A DNA stretch of 64,000 nt from Oscillospiraceae bacterium (GTDB lineage: Bacteria; Bacillota; Clostridia; Oscillospirales; Acutalibacteraceae), in the NCBI GenBank assembly GCA_015065425.1, contig SVQH01000009.1:28641-92640 (forward strand), in the 5' to 3' direction. Positions 40,824 to 49,745 of this stretch are shown here, piece after piece. The translations under genes were made by a program, and so were the position numbers. A model generated the notes under the pieces. It worked only from the letters and a program-made list of their open reading frames with translations, had not been told where the DNA came from and searched no databases. Positions within the stretch are counted from its first letter, which is position 1. Each line of letters starts with the position of its first letter.

Positions 40824-42104
40824 ATGTTTTGTGCAAACTGTGGCAATAAAATGGAAGACAGCATGAGTGTATGCCCGGCATGTAACTTCCGTGTGATTAA
40901 AAATGATTTTCCGCCTTCCGTAAACAATTATCAGCAAACTGCAAATAATTATCAGCGGCCTGCAAATAACTATCATCCCCCTGTAAATCACTATCAGCAG
41001 ACTGCTAATAATTATCAGCCCCCTGTAAATCATTATCAGCAACCCGTAAATAATTACAGACCTCCGGTAAATAATTATAACCCGCCTGTAACCATGTCTG
41101 CTTCAGAAAAGAAGGCAAAGAAAAAAGGTAAGAAAATTGCAGTTGCGGTAATTTCTCTGGTGTTGGTGCTGTTACTTATCCTGAGCGGTGTCGGAATAGT
41201 TATCGGTGTCAGTATTTATAAAAATTCCGATTCTTATAAAATTTCTCAGGCAGAGAGTCTTATGGAAGAAGAAAGATTTGAGGAAGCACAGGATTTACTT
41301 GCAGGTGTTACTGTCCCTTCGGGTATCGGTTTAAGAGAATTTATCAATGTTGAAAAAAGTGCAGTTGCTTTTGTTGAAAAAATGGAGGAGTCTTTCCCCG
41401 AATTTTCGGAAGTGTGCGATGTTTATATTGAATTCGGAGATGCTATTGATGCGTTTGCAGAGTCCTACGGAAATATCATACTTCCCGAAAAGGCTAATGA
41501 GAAATATATGTGCTATTCGGCAGCATTCACTTTTACTGCTGATATTTCCGTATCTTCTTCTTACGGTGAAACACTTTTTGATGCCATTTATGATATTCAG
41601 CAGGTTCTGCTGAATCCTGTTGAAAGAAATAAGACTTCAGAATACGGAGACAGCTTTACACTCAGAAAAATGCAGGAAAGAGTTGACATAAGTAAAGAAG
41701 CAAAAGAAGTTCTTAACGGCTATTCTTTCCCTGAAATTGAAGTGAATGACGATTCTGTAAAGATGTACTGTAAGACACAGAAGGGTAGTGACGGAATTAC
41801 GGACTGTGTATATGCAAGTGAGTTCTTCAAGACTAATTTTGATATATTGATATCTTCCTGCAGTATAGAAATTTATAATGAACAGGATACCATTGATGAG
41901 ACTCTTGAGGAATATACTTATGATGAGGAGCTTTATCTTGTATCTCCGGAAGACGACTATACTTTTTTTATTTCAACGTTTTATCTGTCAGTAGGAAGTG
42001 AAGACGATATTGAAACCAATCAGAGCATGATTCTTACTGTACTCATTACCGATGTTATGTACAGTCTTCTTACGGGTAACACTTCCGATAACGCATATTA
42101 TTAA
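40824..42104 (+). CDS. Zinc-ribbon membrane protein with Asn-Tyr-Gln-Pro heptad repeats
   Basis: This 426-residue protein starts with a zinc ribbon (CANCGNKMEDSMSVCPACN, residues 3-21). Eight tandem 7-residue repeats of the form N-[NH]-Y-x-x-[TP]-[AV] follow (residues 34-89, bases 40923-41090). After a Lys-rich patch (KKAKKKGKK) there is one transmembrane helix (about 104-130, IAVAVISLVLVLLLILSGVG). The remaining 295 residues, probably outside, are acidic and unrecognised. Positive-inside logic puts the ribbon and repeats in the cytoplasm. The repeat region is low-complexity and could vary in number. AGGAG precedes the ATG. Confidence 0.8.
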   Translation: MFCANCGNKMEDSMSVCPACNFRVIKNDFPPSVNNYQQTANNYQRPANNYHPPVNHYQQTANNYQPPVNHYQQPVNNYRPPVNNYNPPVTMSASEKKAKKKGKKIAVAVISLVLVLLLILSGVGIVIGVSIYKNSDSYKISQAESLMEEERFEEAQDLLAGVTVPSGIGLREFINVEKSAVAFVEKMEESFPEFSEVCDVYIEFGDAIDAFAESYGNIILPEKANEKYMCYSAAFTFTADISVSSSYGETLFDAIYDIQQVLLNPVERNKTSEYGDSFTLRKMQERVDISKEAKEVLNGYSFPEIEVNDDSVKMYCKTQKGSDGITDCVYASEFFKTNFDILISSCSIEIYNEQDTIDETLEEYTYDEELYLVSPEDDYTFFISTFYLSVGSEDDIETNQSMILTVLITDVMYSLLTGNTSDNAYY

Positions 42105-42112
42105 AAAAATGA

Positions 42113-42153
42113 CGCAGACTGAAATGTGAAAAATGCAGTCTGCGGATTTTTTG
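42113..42153 (+). terminator. Terminator after the zinc-ribbon membrane gene
   Basis: The 9-bp stem CGCAGACTG (42113-42121) / CAGTCTGCG (42136-42144) is followed by GATTTTTTG. Confidence 0.8.
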
Positions 42154-42160
42154 TGAATTT

Positions 42161-42838
42161 TTATAAAGAATTTATCTGTACCACCGTCAGGATGCTTTCA
42201 GATACTCTGAATTTTATTCTGTATCTTGAAAACTCAAATGAATATATTCTTTCGGGGTCATTCTGATAGTGAGGTCTCGGGTCCTGTGAGAGTATTTCTT
42301 TTATAACAGGAATGTCCGAAGGTTTTGCTTCATTTATTATATCTCCGGGAATTATCACTTCAAGGCAATTTGAAAAAACATCACCCGAAAAGCCGCTCTC
42401 CGCATCGGGATGTGCATCAGTATAGGGAAGATATGGTTTTATGTCGAATATGGGTGTGCCGTCGAGAATGTCTGCCCCTTTTACATATATGACGGGAGCT
42501 TCAGTGCAGTCATAATCTGTTCTTTCGATTTCAACACAGGAAAGCCCTAAATTGTTGGGTCTGAAAGGGGAGCGTGTGGCAAACACTCCCATCCTTGCGT
42601 TTCCTCCCAGTCTCGGAGGTCTTACGGTGAGTGAGGCTGATTTTTCCTTATTTTCGGAGAATTCCCATATAAGCCATAAATGAGAATAGCCCTCAATTCC
42701 CCTTATTGCATCAGGAGAACGGAAAGGGGAAGTGAATACTATTTTTGAAATAGTGTCAACAAGTCCGCTTTGTCTCGGTATTCCGAATTTTGTCGGGAAA
42801 AGAGTATATATATGTGCAACGGGTGTTATTTCCGGCAT
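42161..42838 (-). CDS. trmO: tRNA t6A37 methyltransferase TrmO family protein
   Basis: This 225-residue protein is of the TsaA/YaeB family, a small beta barrel that methylates N6-threonylcarbamoyl adenosine at position 37 of tRNA-Thr using S-adenosylmethionine. Family motifs include IRGIEGYSHLWLIWEFSEN, MGVFATRSPFRPNNLGLS (with R-S-P-x-R-P-N) and YVKGADILDGTPIFDIKPYL. PRPHYQNDPERIYSFEF is in the C-terminal part. The ATG at 42838 follows CAGGTGAT. Upstream in-frame extension to 43033 runs into the divergent sirtuin gene and is rejected. Confidence 0.85.
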   Translation of the reverse strand: MPEITPVAHIYTLFPTKFGIPRQSGLVDTISKIVFTSPFRSPDAIRGIEGYSHLWLIWEFSENKEKSASLTVRPPRLGGNARMGVFATRSPFRPNNLGLSCVEIERTDYDCTEAPVIYVKGADILDGTPIFDIKPYLPYTDAHPDAESGFSGDVFSNCLEVIIPGDIINEAKPSDIPVIKEILSQDPRPHYQNDPERIYSFEFSRYRIKFRVSESILTVVQINSL

Positions 42839-42970
42839 GATATCACCTGATTTTTTCTTTTTTCCCATTTTACTATAATATTTTATGTCTTGCAACTGTT
42901 TGTTACGGAAGGATTCCGAATTGATTTTTTTGTACCTGTCTGTTATCATTTTATTATGGGAGATGATGAT

Positions 42971-43696
42971 ATGAAAAAGCATTCTGATAGTTTTATAAAA
43001 GAAGTTAGGGAATTGATGTACAGTTCTCGGCATGCTGTGTTTTTCGGTGGTGCCGGAGTTTCCACTGACAGCGGTATACCTGATTTCAGAAGCTCAAAAG
43101 GAATTTACAGCGATACGTCAAATGAATATTATCTGAGCCGTTCATGTCTTTATAACGAACCTGAAAAGTTTTTTGATTTTTACAGAAAAAACATGATTTT
43201 CCCCAATGCAAAGCCCAATAAAACTCATATCGTTCTGGCTGAGCTTGAAAAAAGGGGAATTATAAAAGCAGTCGTTACCCAGAATATAGACGGGCTTCAT
43301 CAGGCTGCGGGAAGTAAAAATGTCATTGAGCTTCACGGTACGGTGAAAAGATGCTACTGTATGAACTGTAAAAGAGAATATGACGGCAGCATTATAAATA
43401 ACGGTAACCATATCCCCGTATGCCCCGTCTGCGGCGGTATGATAAGACCCGATGTTACTCTTTATGAAGAAAATCTTGATACGCTGTCTTTATACGGTGC
43501 CAAAAATCATATTGAAAAGACGGATTTACTTATAGTCGGCGGAACATCACTCAATGTTTACCCTGCCGCAGGTTTTGTTGCAGATTATCTCGGTGCACAT
43601 CTTGTGATAATAAATCTTTCTCCCACACCGTATGACGATAAGGCTGAGTATGTAATAAGAGAACCGCTGTCACAGGTGTTTGAAAAATTTTTGTGA
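42971..43696 (+). CDS. cobB: Sir2-family NAD-dependent protein deacylase
   Basis: This 241-residue sirtuin removes acetyl or longer acyl groups from lysine using NAD. The motifs are FFGGAGVSTDSGIPDFRSSKG (NAD binding), VVTQNIDGLHQAAGSKNVIE (with the N-I-D) and LHGTV with the catalytic His. Four zinc Cys lie in CYCMNCKRE and CPVCGGMIRPDV. LLIVGGTSLNVYPAAGF completes the fold. The ATG at 42971 follows GGGAG at suitable distance; an earlier start at 42890 has no site. It is convergent with the MFS gene, two bases apart. Confidence 0.92.
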   Translation: MKKHSDSFIKEVRELMYSSRHAVFFGGAGVSTDSGIPDFRSSKGIYSDTSNEYYLSRSCLYNEPEKFFDFYRKNMIFPNAKPNKTHIVLAELEKRGIIKAVVTQNIDGLHQAAGSKNVIELHGTVKRCYCMNCKREYDGSIINNGNHIPVCPVCGGMIRPDVTLYEENLDTLSLYGAKNHIEKTDLLIVGGTSLNVYPAAGFVADYLGAHLVIINLSPTPYDDKAEYVIREPLSQVFEKFL

Positions 43697-43698
43697 TG

Positions 43699-44871
43699 TC
43701 AGGAGAATTTTTTTCTCAACTTTCTGAGTGCTGTTTCGTTTGAAGTGAAAACTCCGATGCACAAGGCTATAAGCATGAAGGGCGTTATCGCAAATGTTGT
43801 GGCTGTTGCAGTGAAGCCGTAAATGAGCTGTATAAAAAAGCCTATACCGTAAGCTCCGCCCATGTGATAGCCCGTAAGGTCTGCAGAATATGTTTTGCCG
43901 AATCTTTCAGGTACAGAGTGGAGAATTGAGGGGAATATGGGGCCGAAGCCGATGCCAATGAGAAGAAAACCTAAAAGTGAAAGTTTTCCTAAAGGCAGAG
44001 CGAAAATCAAAATTCCTGCAAAAGCAGTTATAATACCGCCCCTTATAAGCGTTTTGTCCGAAAATTTTATTGAGGCAAAGCCTGCGATTATTCTGCCTGC
44101 CATAATTCCGCCGTAGTAGAGGGAAACCCATTTTGCGGCTTCATCGGGGGCAATGAGAAATGTGTTTACCGCATAAGTGGCTCCCCATGTTCCGAGAGTA
44201 AATTCCATTCCGCAGTAAAGCCCCATTGAGAGAATACTGGGAATGACCCCTTTTATTTTCAGAAGGTCGAAAAGTTTTCCTCCGCCTGCATTTTCTTCGG
44301 GAGTCTCTTCTTTTGCGTTCTTTTCAACCTTTTCCCATTTTTTCAGTGAAAATAGTATAACCGCAGTTATTGTCAGCTGTAAGAGAGCAACCACTCTGTA
44401 GCCGCCTCTCCATGAGCCTGCTTCCTCCGATAAAAAGCCCGACATTATAAGAGGGCTTACGGTAACTCCCAATCCCCAGCAGCAGTGAAGCCAGTTCATG
44501 TGACGTGCTTCAAAATGCAGGGAAACGAAATTGTTGAGGCCCGTGTCAATAGCCCCTGCTCCGTAGCCGAGAATTACGGAGCATATCATCATAACAATGA
44601 TATTCGGTGACAGACTTATGCCCAAAAGTGCTATTGCCGTGAGAAGCGTTGAAAAAAGTGTTACTTTAGCCGTGCCGAATTTCCTCAGAAGCTTTCCTGC
44701 AACAAAGCTGACACCACCCGTACATATACCCGTTATAATGCTGTAAACGGATGCAAAGCTTTCGGGCATTCCGAAATCCGTATGTACCACAGGCCAGGAA
44801 ACTCCGAACAGCGAATCGGGAAGACCCAAGGACACGAAAACTATATAAATCACAATAAGTAAAGCTGCCAT
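43699..44871 (-). CDS. MFS transporter
   Basis: This 390-residue protein has about 12 hydrophobic helices and opens with VSLGLPDSLFGVSWPVVHTD, which is typical of FucP/FKBP-like MFS members. IIAGFASIKFSDKTLIRGG and GIGFGPIFPSILHSVPERFG are further MFS-type segments. The substrate is unknown; relatives carry sugars or are orphan. It has its own promoter and is not in an operon with catabolic genes. Confidence 0.85.
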   Translation of the reverse strand: MAALLIVIYIVFVSLGLPDSLFGVSWPVVHTDFGMPESFASVYSIITGICTGGVSFVAGKLLRKFGTAKVTLFSTLLTAIALLGISLSPNIIVMMICSVILGYGAGAIDTGLNNFVSLHFEARHMNWLHCCWGLGVTVSPLIMSGFLSEEAGSWRGGYRVVALLQLTITAVILFSLKKWEKVEKNAKEETPEENAGGGKLFDLLKIKGVIPSILSMGLYCGMEFTLGTWGATYAVNTFLIAPDEAAKWVSLYYGGIMAGRIIAGFASIKFSDKTLIRGGIITAFAGILIFALPLGKLSLLGFLLIGIGFGPIFPSILHSVPERFGKTYSADLTGYHMGGAYGIGFFIQLIYGFTATATTFAITPFMLIALCIGVFTSNETALRKLRKKFS

Positions 44872-44900
44872 TTTATTCTTTCCCTTGTTTTTTTTGTTTT

Positions 44901-44929
44901 ATTATATGAAAGATGAAAGTTTTTTGCAA
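44901..44929 (-). promoter_or_regulatory. Promoter of the MFS transporter gene
   Basis: On the minus strand, TTGCAA (44929-44924) and TATAAT (44906-44901) are spaced by 17 bases, 30 bases before the ATG at 44871. Confidence 0.7.
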
Positions 44930-45007
44930 TAATTTTTGCGAAGCAATAGAGAATAAGTTGACATTCATCATAATTCTGTAATAAAAATTATGATAAAAGT
45001 ATAGTAA

Positions 45008-45044
45008 AAAAGGAAGAGAAACTGTTTGTGTCTCTCTTCCTTTA
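45008..45044 (-). terminator. Terminator after the LRR/transporter pair
   Basis: AAAGGAAGAGA and TCTCTTCCTTT pair in a long stem just past the stop at 45048. On the minus strand a T-run follows (CCTTTTTTACTAT). Confidence 0.75.
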
Positions 45045-45047
45045 TTA

Positions 45048-46850
45048 TTACTCGGTTGAAACTGAAGATGTTACCGGGCTTTCGGTTGCTTCGGGGGAGG
45101 TTATGTCGTCCTCTCCTGCTAAGGCATCTGCACGTTTTTGGAGCTCTTCCATTATTTGTGCATGTTTTTCGTCGGTGTAGTCCCAGAAGAAAAGATAGGG
45201 AAGGCTCATGAGAAGATATCCTGCCATGTCGAAGGCGAGACCGATTATCATGCACTTTACACGTATATCGGAAATAAACAGCACATCCCAGTCGGAGGTA
45301 AAGCCTACACGGTAGAACATAAGAGGAATGATAAGGCTTATAAGTGCGGATATGGGGCCTGTAAACCAGCCTACAACACCCTGATATGCCTCGAAGCGTT
45401 CACCTGAAATGTACATCTGATAGTCGCTTATTCTTATATCCATGTCAAGGGATGCTTCTTCAATGGCAGATTTAAGACAGTCACGAAGACATATTCCTAT
45501 GAAAAGCACAATACCGCAGAGCATGGGTGAGTCACCGAGGAAAAGGAAGGCAAGAATGAAAATTCCGCTGGAAAAGAACATTATGAGCTGCTTGAAAACG
45601 AAAAGGGTCTTGAACTGGAATCTTTTTCTTATCCAGGGAGCAAGGAATGCACCGGGATTTCCTACAAATGCAATGGCGTTTTCAGCCACTGCAAAGAAGA
45701 AGCCTGTTTCTCTCCATGTGTAAATGAGAAGAATCTGACCAATGCCTATCATACCGTTGCCGAGAGAGTCAAGAAGGGCAGATGCCTGCTTTATCCACAG
45801 GTATTTATTTTTCATGATACCGTCAATGCAGTCCCAGAAGGAATAGTATTTTTTCTTTTCGAGGGGCGGTGCGGGGATTCTTTCCCTTATTTTGCCGAGT
45901 CCCGAATACATCATAACCACACTAAGTCCCAAGGCTATCGGGATAATATACTGGAAAGCACCGCGGTCTCTTATGCCGTTTACAAAGAACATTCCCGAAA
46001 TTGTGGGAATTACCATTGTCATAATGGAACGAAGAAGATGGCTGAGCTTTACGGGCCAGCAACGGATCAGCATTCTTTCATGTCCGTTGGGGCTTATGTT
46101 GTCTGCAATCTGCTGGGGTGCACCCGTGAAACCGAACATTCCGAATAGCTGGAAGAGAACATAAAGCTTCCAAACTCTGTCAATGAGGGGTTCTTCATAA
46201 AGGGGGAGCTCACAAATGAGCACTACCATAATGAGGCATTGCACGATATTTGCATAAGCGAATACCTTGTATCTTCCGAGTTTCGGGATAAGCTTTTTCT
46301 TAATAATAATACATCTGAAGCCGCCCCAGCCCGAAACGAACATGTGAATACCGAAAATTTTAAGGATACTGTATAAGTTCAATCCCGGCCATTTTGTGTT
46401 CATATAATCTCTGAAAGCATCGGGGAAGGGTATAATTTTTGATATATCAAAAATTAAAAGTATAAGTCCCAGTGCCGCAACTGTGAGGTACAAAGAGAAA
46501 TATTTTTTCTCTGTCTTTTTTGGCAGTATTCCGAGGTTTGCATCAATACCCATGTTGAGCATACTCCATAAATATCCCGACACAAGGAAAAATGCATTTA
46601 TTGCAGAGAATGTGAGAATGGGAATTTCATAATAATAGGCTACAAGATAACAGCCCGTACCGAAGGACAGGAAACCTAAAAGATGCTGTGCTGAGTAGTT
46701 ACCGCCAACTGCAAGGAAAATGGATATGTATTCTTTATAGGGGACATATTTTCCCTTTGCGGGGGTGTTCCAATGGTTTTTGAATTCGGAAACAAGTCCC
46801 GAGGCTTTCTGCTTCAGAGGTATTTTTTCTGCTGATGTCTTTTTACTCAT
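45048..46850 (-). CDS. Twelve-helix MFS-like transporter of unknown substrate
   Basis: This 600-residue protein has about 12 hydrophobic segments between cytoplasmic ends. The opening region includes YVPYKEYISIFLAVGGNYSA and YLWSMLNMGIDANLG. The overall pattern and length are near the glycoside/pentoside/hexuronide and other MFS-like carriers, but I cannot place it in a named family. The last 50 residues are acidic and Ser/Thr/Pro-rich (PEATESPVTSSVSTE). Its start overlaps the stop of the upstream leucine-rich-repeat gene in an ATGA, so the two are translationally coupled and probably work as a unit. Confidence 0.7.
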   Translation of the reverse strand: MSKKTSAEKIPLKQKASGLVSEFKNHWNTPAKGKYVPYKEYISIFLAVGGNYSAQHLLGFLSFGTGCYLVAYYYEIPILTFSAINAFFLVSGYLWSMLNMGIDANLGILPKKTEKKYFSLYLTVAALGLILLIFDISKIIPFPDAFRDYMNTKWPGLNLYSILKIFGIHMFVSGWGGFRCIIIKKKLIPKLGRYKVFAYANIVQCLIMVVLICELPLYEEPLIDRVWKLYVLFQLFGMFGFTGAPQQIADNISPNGHERMLIRCWPVKLSHLLRSIMTMVIPTISGMFFVNGIRDRGAFQYIIPIALGLSVVMMYSGLGKIRERIPAPPLEKKKYYSFWDCIDGIMKNKYLWIKQASALLDSLGNGMIGIGQILLIYTWRETGFFFAVAENAIAFVGNPGAFLAPWIRKRFQFKTLFVFKQLIMFFSSGIFILAFLFLGDSPMLCGIVLFIGICLRDCLKSAIEEASLDMDIRISDYQMYISGERFEAYQGVVGWFTGPISALISLIIPLMFYRVGFTSDWDVLFISDIRVKCMIIGLAFDMAGYLLMSLPYLFFWDYTDEKHAQIMEELQKRADALAGEDDITSPEATESPVTSSVSTE

Positions 46851-47815
46851 TGCTGTGCCTCCTCTGCCTGTTTTTCATTGTCTATACGTTCTTTTTCAGC
46901 TTGTGCTTCACTGAGAGTTTTTCCGTATTCGGGAGTAATTGCAACATTGAAAAGGAAACGCGATTCGTTTTTCGGAAGCCAGCTTTCGCCGAATGCTATT
47001 CCTTCTTCGGAAGTCGCTCCCATATACATTACGGATATGCCCGTACATGAGAAAAATGCGTAATCGTCAATATGTTTTATGGTTGAAGGTATGTACATAA
47101 CGGGGCTTATGCTGCCGCAGTAGCTGAAAGCATCTGCACCTATACTTGTAAGTCCTTCGGGAAGCCAGATACTCCACATATTGCCGCAACCGAAAAATGA
47201 CATATCACCTATTGTTTTAAGAGTGGAAGGGAAGGTAAGATGAACAAGGTCGGTATTTTTATAAAATGCAAAGGAGCCTATATTTTCAACACCTTCGGGA
47301 ATATCAAAGGTATCTTTTGTTTCGCTTATGCCCTGTTCTTCCTTCCATTGACCGTTCATAACGGGATAAAGGACAAGGGTCTTCATGTCTTTTGTGAAAA
47401 GAACACCGTCAACACTGCAGTAAGCCGGGTTTTCTTCATCCACAAAAACCGCCTTCAGCTTCTTGCAGTAATAAAATGCCGAATCTGCAATATATTCCAC
47501 ATCTTTTCCGATGTGAATAAATTCAACATATTCATCACTTACAATGGTAAAATCACTGACAGCCTTAACGGGTCTTGCCATGTCAGGGGAGTTACCGTTT
47601 TCATCACGCACATAATCTATATGTACTTCGGTAGTATTGTTGTTTCCGTTGAAGCCGTAAAACTCCCAGCCGTCAACACCGCCTGTCTCTTCCGTGTCCG
47701 TAATTTCTCTGAATTCAAATGTATCTCTTGCAATGGAGAAAAATGTGAAGGACAGAGAAAGACCGACAAACACGACCAGAACTATTACAAACAGGACTTT
47801 TTTCCATGTTGCCAT
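46847..47815 (-). CDS. Membrane-anchored leucine-rich-repeat (BspA-type) protein
   Basis: This 322-residue protein has one N-terminal transmembrane helix (about residues 7-29, LFVIVLVVFVGLSLSFTFFS) and an outside domain. The BspA/LRR_5 repeats include IGKDVEYIADSAFYYCKKLK, IPEGVENIGSFAFYKNTDLV, LPSTLKTIGD-like (here FPSTLKTIGDMSFFGCGNM), LPEGLTSIGADAFSYCGSI and IPSTIKHIDDYAFFSCTGI. The C-terminus is charged (AQAEKERIDNEKQAEEAQ). Such repeats bind proteins or glycans. Coupling by ATGA to a 12-helix transporter gene is unusual and suggests a substrate-capture or gating partner. Confidence 0.85.
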   Translation of the reverse strand: MATWKKVLFVIVLVVFVGLSLSFTFFSIARDTFEFREITDTEETGGVDGWEFYGFNGNNNTTEVHIDYVRDENGNSPDMARPVKAVSDFTIVSDEYVEFIHIGKDVEYIADSAFYYCKKLKAVFVDEENPAYCSVDGVLFTKDMKTLVLYPVMNGQWKEEQGISETKDTFDIPEGVENIGSFAFYKNTDLVHLTFPSTLKTIGDMSFFGCGNMWSIWLPEGLTSIGADAFSYCGSISPVMYIPSTIKHIDDYAFFSCTGISVMYMGATSEEGIAFGESWLPKNESRFLFNVAITPEYGKTLSEAQAEKERIDNEKQAEEAQQ

Positions 47816-47928
47816 ATAATTCCTCCTCAGTTGTTTTGTTAATGATTATATTCTAAAGCATTTCAGAACGGTATTTATGAACGAAGTGTAAATAATCTCT
47901 GTTTTTAATAATTTTTTTGCTCTTGTGC

Positions 47929-47951
47929 AACTTTTTTCGTATCTCATACGT
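47929..47951 (+). promoter_or_regulatory. Possible ECF-type autoregulated promoter
   Basis: GCAAC (AAC at 47929-47931) and CGTTA (CGT at 47949-47951) are separated by 17 bases. This matches the AAC / CGT pattern of many extracytoplasmic-function sigma promoters, just upstream of the ECF sigma gene. It is suggestive only. Confidence 0.45.
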
Positions 47952-47976
47952 TATTTAAGTGAAAGGAGTTGATAGC

Positions 47977-48441
47977 ATGAAGGATGAATTTGAAGGTCTT
48001 GTTGAAAAATATGCCGACACGGTAACGCGTATATGCTTTTCAAATCTCGGGAGCCGTGACGATGCCGAGGACGCTTGGCAAAATGTTTTCATAAAACTTT
48101 TCAAAGCTCATAAAATGTGGAATAAAAGCGATGACGAATTAAAAAAATGGCTCATACGGGTGAGCATCAATGAATGTCATGACATACAAAGGAAATTGTT
48201 CCGCAGAAAACATCTTGATATAGATGAGCTTCAGGCAGTCTATACGGAGGATTTCAATAAAGAGCTTATAACGGCGGTAAGAGAGCTTCCGTCAAAATAC
48301 CGTGATGTGATAGCTCTTTATTATTTTGAAGGGTACCGTACAGCCGAAATATCAGCCATCCTTTCCATGAATGAAAACACCGTGAGATCCCGCCTGAAAA
48401 GAGGACGGGAGTTTCTGAAAGGAGAATTGACAGATGAGTGA
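47977..48441 (+). CDS. ECF-family RNA polymerase sigma factor
   Basis: This 154-residue protein has region 2 (LVEKYADTVTRICFSNLGSR, DDAEDAWQNVFIKLFK) and region 4 (LPSKYRDVIALYYFEGYRTA, EISAILSMNENTVRSRLKRG). It directs RNA polymerase to specific promoters after an envelope signal. The ATG at 47977 follows AAAGGAG; an upstream GTG at 47959 is less likely. The downstream gene overlaps by 8 bp and encodes a DUF4179-type membrane protein, the usual partner. Confidence 0.93.
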   Translation: MKDEFEGLVEKYADTVTRICFSNLGSRDDAEDAWQNVFIKLFKAHKMWNKSDDELKKWLIRVSINECHDIQRKLFRRKHLDIDELQAVYTEDFNKELITAVRELPSKYRDVIALYYFEGYRTAEISAILSMNENTVRSRLKRGREFLKGELTDE

Positions 48442-49414
48442 TTTTTATGTAAAAACTCCCGACGAGTGGAAAGAAAATCTTTATACGAATCTTCAGAAAC
48501 CGAAAAAGACGGCATTTCGCCCTGCTGTGGTGCTCGCCTGTGCTATGGGGGCAATAATGCTTATTTCAGGCTCTGCATTCGCATCAAAAATAATTAATGC
48601 ACCGGAATATTTCGGTTCAAAATACCTCGGAGCAACGGAACAGGGAAATGCTGTGTATTCAGAAAAAAATGTGTTTTTTTCTTCTGACCGTGATGATATG
48701 TCTCTGACACTCAAGGGCATAGTCGGAGACAATTACAGCGTTTATATGTTTTTTGAGCTTAAATCTCTTGGCGAAGTATCATTTTCCCCTGACAAGAGTT
48801 ATTTGTTTGATATACACGACCAGCATATTCCCCTCAGTACGGAATACGCGAAAAGTATAAACAGTGAGGTCACAGACGAAAAAACGCTTGCTTTTGAAAT
48901 AACACTTCAAGAAAATTCCGGAAGTAATCTTGTGGGCAGAAAAATTACCATGAATTTTAAAGATATTGTAGCTACAGACGAAAAAGGTTTTTATGAGCTG
49001 CAGGAAAAATGTGCTTTTTCAGGTGAATTTACCGTGGATTATCAGAACACCGATACTTCACTTAAAAACAGCGGCAATATGGTAATTCTTAAAGGAGAAG
49101 AATACTCTTTTTCAGGCGGCAAGCTTTCAAATCTTCATCTGGAGCTTTCCCTGAAAGATACCGACGGAAAAATCGATGTATCCGAAAATGATGCTGTTTT
49201 CCTCTTGGACGGCAATCTTACTCTCGGCTACTCTGACGGCACCGAGGAAAATTTCAGAATCAAAATGCCCCCCGAAGAAGAAAATGATGTGTCCTTGTCC
49301 TCTGTGGGAGTAAAATCCGATAAACTGAACTTCGTGCTTGGTTTCCCCGTCCCCGTAAATGCCCGCTCCGTAACCTCAATAAAACTTAACGGAACTGAAA
49401 TTTTTGTAAAATAA
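48434..49414 (+). CDS. DUF4179-type membrane protein, putative anti-sigma factor
   Basis: This 326-residue protein has a cytoplasmic N-terminus of about 27 residues, one transmembrane helix (about 28-52, AFRPAVVLACAMGAIMLISG), and an extracellular beta-rich region of about 270 residues. DUF4179 and related proteins lie directly after ECF sigma genes and act as anti-sigma factors. The short cytoplasmic part (MSDFYVKTPDEWKENLY) is smaller than typical zinc-binding anti-sigma domains. The 8-bp overlap with the sigma gene supports coupled synthesis and equal amounts. Confidence 0.8.
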   Translation: MSDFYVKTPDEWKENLYTNLQKPKKTAFRPAVVLACAMGAIMLISGSAFASKIINAPEYFGSKYLGATEQGNAVYSEKNVFFSSDRDDMSLTLKGIVGDNYSVYMFFELKSLGEVSFSPDKSYLFDIHDQHIPLSTEYAKSINSEVTDEKTLAFEITLQENSGSNLVGRKITMNFKDIVATDEKGFYELQEKCAFSGEFTVDYQNTDTSLKNSGNMVILKGEEYSFSGGKLSNLHLELSLKDTDGKIDVSENDAVFLLDGNLTLGYSDGTEENFRIKMPPEEENDVSLSSVGVKSDKLNFVLGFPVPVNARSVTSIKLNGTEIFVK

Positions 49415-49426
49415 ACAAGATAAATC

Positions 49427-49464
49427 AAAATTGGGGTGTTCGCCACAGCGACCACCCCAATTTT
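49427..49464 (+). repeat. GGGGTGTTCGCCA hairpin, copy 1
   Basis: The 12-bp perfect stem AAAATTGGGGTG (49427-49438) / CACCCCAATTTT (49453-49464) surrounds the loop TTCGCCACAGCGAC. It lies after the DUF4179 gene and may be its terminator. A near-identical core recurs at 53184-53211. In the rest of 49465-49745 I see only a weak AATTGCT/AGCAATT hairpin near 49669-49692 and a G-rich stretch near 49711-49741. Confidence 0.65.
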
Positions 49465-49745
49465 GTAGGGGACGAGATCAAGGCATCCCGTATTGTGATG
49501 TAAAAATCATATACAATTTTTCCGTTGACAAACATTGTTCACTGTGGAAAATGGGTGCGATGTTTTATTGCTTTATTCTATAGTGTTTTTCTACGGTGTA
49601 TTTAAATGAACTGTAAACAATTGCGAGGATAGAGACATTGTTTTACTTGCTTTTTTAATATATAGGAAATTGCTTTCAAATTGAGCAATTTGCTTATGTC
49701 AAGAAACACCGAGTCCCCCAAGACCCGGGGCTGGGGGGGTGATAA

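Noticed and set aside
40923-41090. Tandem repeats considered as a CRISPR array
   Set aside because: The 21-base units are contiguous without spacers and encode an in-frame heptad repeat in an expressed gene.
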